Positions 26,727 through 34,353 of a stretch of DNA of 64,000 nt are shown here, in pieces. The DNA is taken from NCBI GenBank assembly GCA_965656525.1, contig CBFHKY010000005.1, positions 100,868 through 164,867 on the forward strand, written 5' to 3'. The notes under the pieces were generated by a model. It worked only from the letters and a program-made list of their open reading frames with translations. It was not told the DNA's origin and made no database searches. The stretch's first letter is position 1. The number at the start of each line of letters is the position of its first letter. A program made the translations under genes and the position numbers. Source of the stretch: Pseudomaricurvus sp965656525 (GTDB lineage: Bacteria; Pseudomonadota; Gammaproteobacteria; Pseudomonadales; Cellvibrionaceae).

Positions 26727-27278
26727 CTACAATCCAGACTGATCACGCAACACAACACCCTGCTTTTCAGGTTTGGATTTTGATGCCGTCGGCGGTGGTC
26801 TGTTCGATTTGGGCCAGATGGTTCTATCGTGCGATGTTTGGCCTCTGCTTGGAACGCTATGCTCTTGAATTTGCTTCACGGTAACGTCAGCAGAAGCACA
26901 CACCGGCAGCCTACCGCTCTGATAGCCATCACCTTGATGTTGAGCAATGCATCCAGAAGTAGGACAAGATACTTGAGGGATGCAATGAGCATTCATTGTA
27001 CCTTGGCAGCACCCTCCCCCCTGATAACCATAGCCTTGTGTCTGAGACCTTGAATAAGCGTGCTTAGACTGTAGCTGCCCGTGAGTGACCTGTGTCGTAT
27101 GGGGCTGCCCGGCTCCGTGATTGGATTTTCTTTCACTATGCTGCGACGCTCTGTGACTGTTAAATTCTAGGTCACCATTGGGCATGATGGAGTGAGCGGT
27201 AACTTGTACCGCTACGCACCACGAGCTGGCTAAAACCAATAGCTTAATCCACGATTTTAAAGTCATCAATGCACTCAC
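26727..27278 (-). CDS. Cys/His-rich secreted protein, unknown
   Basis: A 183-residue protein I do not recognise. A signal peptide (1-28, ending VTA-HS) is followed by a low-complexity His/Ser/Gln region (His at 29, 42, 47, 54, 60, 66, 73), then a Gly/Cys segment with six cysteines (90, 91, 99, 105, 110, 127), then a basic Pro/Lys tail. The start is GTG, overlapping the stop of the OmpA-like gene by four bases (GTGA), so the two are translationally coupled. An ATG at 27266 is an alternative. It may form disulphides with the Cys-rich OmpA-like partner or bind metal. Both are inference. Confidence 0.68.
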   Translation of the reverse strand: MSALMTLKSWIKLLVLASSWCVAVQVTAHSIMPNGDLEFNSHRASQHSERKSNHGAGQPHTTQVTHGQLQSKHAYSRSQTQGYGYQGGGCCQGTMNAHCIPQVSCPTSGCIAQHQGDGYQSGRLPVCASADVTVKQIQEHSVPSRGQTSHDRTIWPKSNRPPPTASKSKPEKQGVVLRDQSGL

Positions 27279-28315
27279 TTGAAAGACACCTCTACACGAC
27301 GGTTGGCTTCACTGCGAACGCCATCTGGTGTTTTTACCGCTGGTGAACGCTCACCATAGTAATCGCCAACGACGGGAATGTCATTAACTCCCCTTTTTGC
27401 CAGACTATGTAAAATAGCTTCGATACGGCGTTTCGATAAGTCGCGATTATAGGCTTTTGAGCCCGACAAATCGGTATGCCCAGACATGATCAACTCTGCC
27501 GGCTGGTACTGGTGAATTCCTTGAAGCAGTCGTTCAAACTCCATCTGGGATTCGGGCACCAAAACCGTACTGTCTAGCTCAAACAGCAAAGTAAACGCCT
27601 TTGCGGGTGCCTGAGCGCATTGACCACAACTTGAACCCGCCCCGCAGGTCATTCCTTGAAAACAGCTGCCATGAGCCGATGTGCAGCCACCGTATTGCGG
27701 TGAACAACCGCAACCCCCTTGAGCGCAGCTTGGCGTGGAAGCCTGTACCGGCTCGGCCTGGTGAATCACGTTCATGGCGGTATAAAAACGATCGCGACAT
27801 TCATCAATATCGGTTTGTTGAATATTTTCTTCTTGTTCTTCCATCCAGCAATCGAAACTCAATTGCGCTTGGGCTGCTTCCCATGGGAACACCTCAGCAG
27901 CCCCGTTACTTAAAGCGTTCATCAACCAGCGACGCGCGTCCGTCAACTCACCGACTGCAAAGCCAGGTAATTCGCGGGCATCAAGGGCTTCCGGTGCCAG
28001 CATGCGCCCTTGTCGGGTTACCCAAGCTCGATGCCTAAACTGATCCACAGAGTGAAAATCTCTCTCGAATTCGGCTTGTTTCGCCATCACGGAATAACCT
28101 TCACTAAGGTGGTTATCAAACTTCTCGCCGCGGGGAGCCGTCCAGTTCAGCTGTCCCGAACTGGGTACAGAAGGGTCTGAGTAGGTATTTTGGTATTGAT
28201 GATCGGGCTCGGCGTAACCTCCTGCGCTGTCCTCATGATGGTGATAAAAGGACTCACACGCTGACAAGGTCAGCGATAAACACAGCAAGCACAATCGCTT
28301 CCATCCAATAGACAT
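27275..28315 (-). CDS. OmpA-family lipoprotein with Cys-rich insert
   Basis: A 346-residue outer-membrane lipoprotein. The ATG at 28315 gives a proper signal peptide with lipobox LSAC (Cys20). Next come a His-rich stretch (FYHHHED), an alpha-helical middle (about 70-190), a Cys-rich insert with eight cysteines at 197-233, and a C-terminal OmpA/MotB peptidoglycan-binding domain (about 241-346, with SGHTDLSGSKAYN and the usual Arg-rich helix). It can tie the outer membrane to the cell wall next to the EPS export channel. A longer start at 28474 would overlap the DUF5989 gene and lose the signal peptide. Confidence 0.82.
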   Translation of the reverse strand: MSIGWKRLCLLCLSLTLSACESFYHHHEDSAGGYAEPDHQYQNTYSDPSVPSSGQLNWTAPRGEKFDNHLSEGYSVMAKQAEFERDFHSVDQFRHRAWVTRQGRMLAPEALDARELPGFAVGELTDARRWLMNALSNGAAEVFPWEAAQAQLSFDCWMEEQEENIQQTDIDECRDRFYTAMNVIHQAEPVQASTPSCAQGGCGCSPQYGGCTSAHGSCFQGMTCGAGSSCGQCAQAPAKAFTLLFELDSTVLVPESQMEFERLLQGIHQYQPAELIMSGHTDLSGSKAYNRDLSKRRIEAILHSLAKRGVNDIPVVGDYYGERSPAVKTPDGVRSEANRRVEVSFK

Positions 28316-28344
28316 AACCAACGCCCTTTTCACTAAGACTACAA

Positions 28345-28497
28345 TTAAAATAAAGTGTAGATAAAAGGAGCCACTGCGGACCCTTGTGCTACCACTAATA
28401 AACCACCCAACAACAGCATTAATACAATCAAGGGTGCCAGCCAAAACTTTTTGCGCTCCTTCATGAACGCCCACAAATCCTGCATTAACTCAAACAT
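28345..28497 (-). CDS. DUF5989-family small membrane protein
   Basis: A 50-residue protein: MFELMQDLWAFMKERKKFWL, then one strong membrane helix and a short tail ending FIYTLF. This matches the tiny DUF5989 proteins that accompany SxtJ-like proteins and carbamoyltransferases in polysaccharide and natural-product clusters. The function is unknown. The start ATG shares one base with the stop of the SxtJ-like gene (TAATG), a strong sign of coupled translation. Confidence 0.82.
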   Translation of the reverse strand: MFELMQDLWAFMKERKKFWLAPLIVLMLLLGGLLVVAQGSAVAPFIYTLF

Positions 28498-28904
28498 TAG
28501 AACGGCTTCTCCATACTTTTCGGGTTGTAAGCCTGTCTAGGCTTACGATAGCTAGACGCGTCGCTTTGCAGCGACCTTTGCATTGGATCTTTACCCATTA
28601 TCTTCATGACCAACGCCATTGGGGTAAAAAGTATAAAATAAATAACGGACAATATGATTCGACTGCTAATAGCCCCCATCACAAGGCCGAACTTCATCCA
28701 CAGTGTGTAAACCGGATTCAAACCAGCAGGCCATGCCAGCCCCCACAACGACAAAACAGCTGCCAAGATCCAAGGCCAAAGCGGCCAATTAAGATTCAGC
28801 ACCCACGGGAAAAAGCCACCGAATAGTACGACAACAATCGCCGATGTGGTTAACGCAAACTTTCTTAAACCGGCGGCATCAAGCTCGGGAATTTCTTTCA
28901 TCAT
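28497..28904 (-). CDS. SxtJ-like small membrane protein
   Basis: A 135-residue protein with two helices packed into residues 13-60 and a third at about 75-100, then a basic tail. It matches the SxtJ family, named from the saxitoxin cluster and usually found next to carbamoyltransferases. Its role is not known. Membrane anchoring of the carbamoyltransferase is a reasonable guess. The ATG at 28904 lies seven bases after the carbamoyltransferase stop. A TTG at 28955 would overlap that gene. Confidence 0.8.
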   Translation of the reverse strand: MMKEIPELDAAGLRKFALTTSAIVVVLFGGFFPWVLNLNWPLWPWILAAVLSLWGLAWPAGLNPVYTLWMKFGLVMGAISSRIILSVIYFILFTPMALVMKIMGKDPMQRSLQSDASSYRKPRQAYNPKSMEKPF

Positions 28905-28911
28905 CGTATTT

Positions 28912-30765
28912 TCAATCCAGTTCAAATTCTTCTCGCCAATCACCTGAATCTTCAAACTCAGGTTGATCCACTTTGGCCAGAATGCAGTTTTCTAAGACGA
29001 GATAATCCATCTCGCAGCGCATAAAGCAGCGATAGGCATCCTCAGGTGTACAAACAATTGGCTCACCACGCACATTAAATGAAGTGTTGATCAGAACAGG
29101 GCATTCTGTTCGAGCTTCAAAGGCGCTTAGCAATGCCGCAAATCTTGGGTTGGTTTGCTCATGCACCGATTGTACGCGAGCGGAGTAATCCACATGTGTG
29201 ATCGCAGGAATCACCGAGCGCGGTACATTCAACTTTTCAATACCAAACAGCTTTTCCTGTTCGGCCGTCATTTCTGTTCTTAATGCTGGCTGTACTGGCG
29301 CCACCATCAACATATAAGGGCTATGACGGTCGTGCTCAAAATAATCTGACACCCGATTGGCCAAGATTGCAGGGGCAAACGGCCGGAAAGATTCTCGGTA
29401 TTTAATCTTCAAGTTCATAACAGATTGCATTTTAGAACTGCGGGGGTCGCCAATAATGGAGCGTCCACCCAAAGCCCGAGGGCCAAATTCCATTCGGCCT
29501 TGAAACCATCCCACCACATTTTCATTGGCAAGAATATCAGCCAGCTCGGTCATAAACTGCTTATCATCATCAATCACCCGGTATTGCGCACCGACACCGT
29601 CCAAATACGTGGTGATGTTTTCTGTAGAATAGCGAGGCCCCAAATAAGCCCCCTGCATCCCATCATCACCCTGAAATGCAGACTTGGCCTGCCGAGGCTT
29701 ATCGTGATATTGATGCCACAGCGCCAGCGCGCAGCCTAAAGCACCGCCAGCATCACCCGCTGCCGGCTGAATCCATACGTCGTCAAACGGACCTTCGCGC
29801 AGCAAGCGCCCGTTGGAAACACAATTCAGAGCCACACCGCCCGCCAAACACAAGTTTTTCATACCCGTTTCTTTGTGAACGGCACGAGCGAGGCGTAAAA
29901 CAACCTCTTCTGTAACCACTTGGATAGAGCGCGCTAGATCCATCTCTTTTTGTGCGATTTCCGTTTCGGCTTTTCTTGGAGGACCACCAAACAGTGCGTC
30001 AAATTTCTCATTGGTCATCGTCAATCCGGTGGCATAGTTAAAGTAACTCATATCCAGCCGGAAAGTGCCGTCGTCTTTGAGATCAATTAGGTGGTTGAGA
30101 ATATCATCGACATAGGTAGGTTCACCGTAGGGTGCTAACCCCATTAACTTATATTCACCAGAATTGACTTTAAATCCCGTGTAATAAGTAAAAGCCGAAT
30201 ACAACAAACCAAGCGAGTGAGGAAAGTCAATTTCCCAAACAGGCTCTAACGAATGCCCCTTGCCCAACCAAAGAGAGGTGGTTGCCCACTCCCCTACACC
30301 ATCCATACATAGAATGGCCGCATCTTGATAGGGGCTTGGATAGAATGCTGATGCAGCATGAGACTGATGATGCTCGGCAAAGCGCAGTGGTGGCAATTCA
30401 GAAGCTTTACAGTTACCAATGTCCGCTAATTCACGGCGCAACTCCGACTTTAAATACAGTTTCTCTTTCAACCATATGGGCATCGCCTTAAGAAAGGATC
30501 TCAACCCTTTCGGGGCATAGCTTAAATAAGTTTCCAACAGGCGTTCGAACTTCACCAACGGCTTGTCGTAAAACACGATATCTTGCACGTCGGATAACTC
30601 AATACCCGCTTCTTTCAAACAATAGGTGATGGCATGACCAGGAAAACCCGGATCATGCTTTTTGCGTGTAAAACGCTCCTCTTGAGCTGCAGCAACACAC
30701 ATACCATCTTTCAACAACGCCGCCGCACTGTCATGGTAGTAGCCTGAAATTCCAAGAATATACAA
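28912..30765 (-). CDS. Carbamoyltransferase (NodU/CmcH/TobZ family)
   Basis: A 617-residue enzyme that transfers a carbamoyl group from carbamoyl phosphate, through a carbamoyl-adenylate, to a hydroxyl. The N-terminal Kae1-like domain carries ILGISGYYHDSAAALL, the metal-binding EHHQSHAASAFYPSP and MDGVG. The later part has LAGGVALNCVSNGRL, and the C-terminal domain has FQGRMEFGPRALGGRSI. It should carbamoylate a sugar of the EPS. The start is TTG, with AGGGGA seven bases before it and family-typical residues from codon 2, so it is genuine. Three linked genes follow it. Confidence 0.9.
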   Translation of the reverse strand: MYILGISGYYHDSAAALLKDGMCVAAAQEERFTRKKHDPGFPGHAITYCLKEAGIELSDVQDIVFYDKPLVKFERLLETYLSYAPKGLRSFLKAMPIWLKEKLYLKSELRRELADIGNCKASELPPLRFAEHHQSHAASAFYPSPYQDAAILCMDGVGEWATTSLWLGKGHSLEPVWEIDFPHSLGLLYSAFTYYTGFKVNSGEYKLMGLAPYGEPTYVDDILNHLIDLKDDGTFRLDMSYFNYATGLTMTNEKFDALFGGPPRKAETEIAQKEMDLARSIQVVTEEVVLRLARAVHKETGMKNLCLAGGVALNCVSNGRLLREGPFDDVWIQPAAGDAGGALGCALALWHQYHDKPRQAKSAFQGDDGMQGAYLGPRYSTENITTYLDGVGAQYRVIDDDKQFMTELADILANENVVGWFQGRMEFGPRALGGRSIIGDPRSSKMQSVMNLKIKYRESFRPFAPAILANRVSDYFEHDRHSPYMLMVAPVQPALRTEMTAEQEKLFGIEKLNVPRSVIPAITHVDYSARVQSVHEQTNPRFAALLSAFEARTECPVLINTSFNVRGEPIVCTPEDAYRCFMRCEMDYLVLENCILAKVDQPEFEDSGDWREEFELD

Positions 30766-30859
30766 CGTTTATCCCCTGTTTTTCTCCAGCCATCAGTACA
30801 GCTAGAGAGTGATTAATTCAATGATACAGTCAACTTGACTCTGTCATCGGCAATGGCGA

Positions 30860-31744
30860 TTAGTCTGTTTTTCTATTAAAACTGAGCAGTCTTTTTTTGT
30901 GTTCAGCTCGAATATGAGCCGCAAATTCAGGCTTAGGCACTTGCTGTACGCCAATCCAACGAGCTTCAACAAACCCCCATATAAACGCCAATCCACCAAT
31001 AATATAAGGTGGCTCAACCAGTCGAAACACGCCTCTTAAAATCGCGAAAGGAGCATAAGAGCAAGTCGCGTAGGCACCCCAGCCCCATATTCGTCGCCCT
31101 TTAATGATACCAAAAGAGGAGCCCTGCAAACGCAGATGAACCACTCTTACCGCATCGGTATGCTCTGTTTTCCAATGTAGGCGCCGCGCTTCTGTTTCAT
31201 CCGCTATGTCCCAACCGTAAACTTGAAACAACCCGCCTATTTCTTCAAAGCAGCTTTTGCGATAAACCTTAAATTGCCCAGGCACGTGATAACGGGCATA
31301 ACGTTCAAATATTTCACGACCGCTAGGCATGCGTAAAAACACACTGGGCCCTCCCATGCCTAGCGAAGCATCAGCAGCAAACATATCTAAAATAGTGCCG
31401 CAGGCTTCTGGGCCAAATTCTAAATCACCATCGAGCTTGCACACATAGTCAAACTCGATTTCCTGTTGCTTGGCGTACTGGAGTCCCGCATTAAAATTCT
31501 GTACTACCCTTGGCCCCAGCTCACGGTTTTGTTGATCTTCGAGCTGCACAATATCGATAAAGCTGTGTGTTTTAGCGTATTGTTGTGCCAGTTCTACGGT
31601 GTTATCTGTTGAGCAATCATCCACTATAATCCAGCGCACAGGCGGGTGCGTTTGTGAGCAAATGCTTTTTAACGTCTTCTCGAAGAACTCCCCTTCATTT
31701 CGTACAGGGGAAATAATCAGTAAACGCCGCTCCATATCAGTCAT
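30860..31744 (-). CDS. GT2-family glycosyltransferase
   Basis: A 294-residue GT-A-fold transferase. SPVRNEGEFFEKTLKSICSQ opens the nucleotide-binding domain, followed by VDDCSTDNT and the metal-binding CKLDGDLEF. A C-terminal hydrophobic segment (about 225-260) suggests membrane association. It adds one sugar to the lipid-linked EPS unit. The start overlaps the end of the UDP-xylose synthase gene (ATGACTGA), indicating coupling. An ATG at 31735 is an alternative. Confidence 0.85.
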   Translation of the reverse strand: MTDMERRLLIISPVRNEGEFFEKTLKSICSQTHPPVRWIIVDDCSTDNTVELAQQYAKTHSFIDIVQLEDQQNRELGPRVVQNFNAGLQYAKQQEIEFDYVCKLDGDLEFGPEACGTILDMFAADASLGMGGPSVFLRMPSGREIFERYARYHVPGQFKVYRKSCFEEIGGLFQVYGWDIADETEARRLHWKTEHTDAVRVVHLRLQGSSFGIIKGRRIWGWGAYATCSYAPFAILRGVFRLVEPPYIIGGLAFIWGFVEARWIGVQQVPKPEFAAHIRAEHKKRLLSFNRKTD

Positions 31745-32744
31745 CTGAGCCAACTGCCGGTGCCGATAAGGTCTCTGGATCCACGTACTGCCCCGATGAG
31801 ATCAATTCGTCAAAGTAAGCAATGGTCTTGAGTAGCCCCTCTTTCAATTGAATGTTTGGCTCCCAATCTAGCTCTTTCTTTGCTAAGGAAATATCCGGTT
31901 GACGCTGAACAGGGTCATCACTGGGGAGTGGCATAAAAATAATTTCACTGGCCGACCCAGTCAGCTCAATCACATTTTGCGCCAGCTCCAATACCGTAAA
32001 CTCATTGGGGTTACCCAAATTTACAGGGCCAGTAAACCCATCTGCAGAGTTCATTAGTCGTAAAAAGCCTTCAATCAAATCGTCGACATAGCAGAAAGAC
32101 CTTGTTTGTGATCCGTCGCCGTAAATTGTGATCGGTTTGTTCTGCAGTGCCTGCACAATAAAATTAGAGACCACTCGGCCATCTTGCGGGTGCATCCTTG
32201 GACCGTAGGTATTGAAAATCCGAGCGACTTTGATGTTCAGATTTTTTTGACGATGGTAATCAAAAAATAAAGTTTCTGCGCAGCGCTTGCCTTCGTCATA
32301 ACAAGAACGCAAACCAATGGGATTTACATTACCCCAATAATCTTCTTTTTGTGGGTGAACTTTAGGATCTCCATACACTTCACTGGTAGACGCTTGGAAA
32401 ATTTTCGCTCCAACACGCTTGGCCAATCCCAACATATTAATTGCACCGTGCACGCTGGTTTTTGTCGTTTGCACTGGATCGTATTGATAATGAATGGGCG
32501 AGGCAGGACAAGCCAAATTGAAAATCTCATCCACTTCTAAGTAAAGCGGAAACGACACATCATGACGTACGAATTCAAAGTAGGGGTTACTTAACAGGTC
32601 AACAATATTGTCTTTGGTTGAGGTGAACAAGTTATCTAAACAGATAACGTCACAGCCTTCATCCAGTAATCGACGACATAAATGAGAACCCAAAAATCCA
32701 GCTCCGCCTGTCACTAACACTCGCTTTCTTAATAAATTTTTCAC
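31737..32744 (-). CDS. UDP-glucuronate decarboxylase (UDP-xylose synthase)
   Basis: A 335-residue extended short-chain dehydrogenase. The NAD-binding GGAGFLG is at 13-19 and the catalytic Tyr149-x3-Lys153 lies within RSCYDEGKR, a segment highly characteristic of UXS enzymes, as is FNTYGPRMHPQDGRVVSNF. It makes UDP-xylose from UDP-glucuronate in the cytoplasm, so the EPS probably contains xylose or a derivative. The start is GTG, with GAGA about seven bases upstream. Confidence 0.92.
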   Translation of the reverse strand: MKNLLRKRVLVTGGAGFLGSHLCRRLLDEGCDVICLDNLFTSTKDNIVDLLSNPYFEFVRHDVSFPLYLEVDEIFNLACPASPIHYQYDPVQTTKTSVHGAINMLGLAKRVGAKIFQASTSEVYGDPKVHPQKEDYWGNVNPIGLRSCYDEGKRCAETLFFDYHRQKNLNIKVARIFNTYGPRMHPQDGRVVSNFIVQALQNKPITIYGDGSQTRSFCYVDDLIEGFLRLMNSADGFTGPVNLGNPNEFTVLELAQNVIELTGSASEIIFMPLPSDDPVQRQPDISLAKKELDWEPNIQLKEGLLKTIAYFDELISSGQYVDPETLSAPAVGSDD

Positions 32745-32818
32745 ACGTTATCTCTTATTAACATCTGCTATTTCTAGCAGCCCGTAAGACTGCTGATTAT
32801 ATTATTGTACGCAACCGA

Positions 32819-34297
32819 TTAAGATGCACCGCGACCAAACAAAACCGCAGGGATGGTCTTTAGTAGAATCTTTATGTCTTGAGTGAGGCTCCAGTTATCA
32901 ATATAAGCCATGTCCAAATCCATCCACTCATCAAACGAGACATTATTTCGCCCACCGGCCTGCCAAGTACAGGTAATACCCGGTAACACACTCAAACGAC
33001 GCATATGAGATGTTTTTTGAAAATGTTCGTAATCTGAAAGTGGTAGCGGTCGGGGCCCCACCAAGCTCATCTCACCGCGCAATACATTCAGTAACTGTGG
33101 CAGTTCATCAACACTGGTTTTGCGTAACAACTTGCCTACTGCTGTCACTCTAGGGTCGTTTTTCATTTTAAACGCACCGCCATCCATTTCGTTATGCTGC
33201 TCACGTAATTGTTTTTGCATGGCATCAGCATCGACCGCCATAGTGCGAAATTTAAATAAGCGAATGATTCGCCCGTTGTAGCCATAGCGCTCTTGGATAA
33301 AAAAGACACCTCCAGAAGAGGTCGCTTTGATAGCAATGGCGGCCATCAGCATCAACGGTGATAATAAGGCCAGCATCAATGACGCGCCCAAATAATCCAC
33401 GATACGCTTGAGCACATATTCCCAATTGAAACCGTACCCAGATCGCAAAACCAGATAAGTTTCCATACTACCACTGGCATGTCGCTGCTGCTCGGTCATT
33501 AGGCGAGCCACTTCATGACCAAACACACCGCTGAACAATTTTTTCGCTGGGCACCGAACAGCAATGCCTAGTTGCGCGGCATGAGACATCAAGTCTTCCA
33601 CTTGCGTTGTAATGTCTCTCAACGACAAAGTCACCACCAATTCATCGATGACTTGATTGCTGAGCAGTTCTCTGGCATCGACCAACGAGGAAATATTTTC
33701 TTCTGCTTTCAGAGCATTCCCAACACCACCGCGCTCCTCAACATTCACAAAGCCCAATACCTCAAAGCAATTCATTGGGTCTCGCCGCAGATCTGCTGCA
33801 ATTTCTTGTGCGTGAGAGTTGGTGCCCACTATTAGCACATGAGTAATATTGTTATCACCAAGATGAATCCACTCTAATGAATTGCGCAACAGCGTGCGTA
33901 ACGCCCAGGTGGTAACAAGACTCATCCCCCAAAACCATGTAATAAAACCTTCGTGAATGGCAGAAATATCGTAAATTTCATTACCAATGGCAATGACGGC
34001 GGTACCAATGGCAGTAGCAAAACCGATAGGCACTATATCGCCAAATATATTGGACGAGTGTCGCTCGTAAAGGCCATTCTGACGAAACACAAATACCCAA
34101 ACCAGCATCAATACCGTTAGCGCCAGCATGTTGATTAAGCTAAAACGCATCAAAAAGAAATCGACGATACTAAACTGCATTTGTATCGCACTGGTACTGA
34201 CAATACTAACAACCAGAGCGATGACCAAAGCCGTCAGATCGCTCGCGTACAACGCTTCGGTGATAACGCGCTGCTTAGAATACTTCATGGCTTTCAT
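32819..34297 (-). CDS. Undecaprenyl-phosphate sugar-phosphate transferase (WbaP-type)
   Basis: A 492-residue polyprenyl-phosphate hexose-1-phosphate transferase. Four helices occupy about 12-125, then a CoA-binding-like domain (about 140-260), another membrane segment, and the C-terminal catalytic domain with FFIQERYGYNGRIIRLFKFR, DELPQLLNVLRGEMSLVGPR and LPGITCTWQ. It starts EPS assembly by loading the first sugar phosphate on the lipid carrier at the inner membrane. Length and order fit the family. Confidence 0.92.
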   Translation of the reverse strand: MKAMKYSKQRVITEALYASDLTALVIALVVSIVSTSAIQMQFSIVDFFLMRFSLINMLALTVLMLVWVFVFRQNGLYERHSSNIFGDIVPIGFATAIGTAVIAIGNEIYDISAIHEGFITWFWGMSLVTTWALRTLLRNSLEWIHLGDNNITHVLIVGTNSHAQEIAADLRRDPMNCFEVLGFVNVEERGGVGNALKAEENISSLVDARELLSNQVIDELVVTLSLRDITTQVEDLMSHAAQLGIAVRCPAKKLFSGVFGHEVARLMTEQQRHASGSMETYLVLRSGYGFNWEYVLKRIVDYLGASLMLALLSPLMLMAAIAIKATSSGGVFFIQERYGYNGRIIRLFKFRTMAVDADAMQKQLREQHNEMDGGAFKMKNDPRVTAVGKLLRKTSVDELPQLLNVLRGEMSLVGPRPLPLSDYEHFQKTSHMRRLSVLPGITCTWQAGGRNNVSFDEWMDLDMAYIDNWSLTQDIKILLKTIPAVLFGRGAS

Positions 34298-34353
34298 TCT
34301 TTCCCCTAATAACCTAATTCTGTCTTATGCAGATTTTTTACTGGAGCTCCCCA

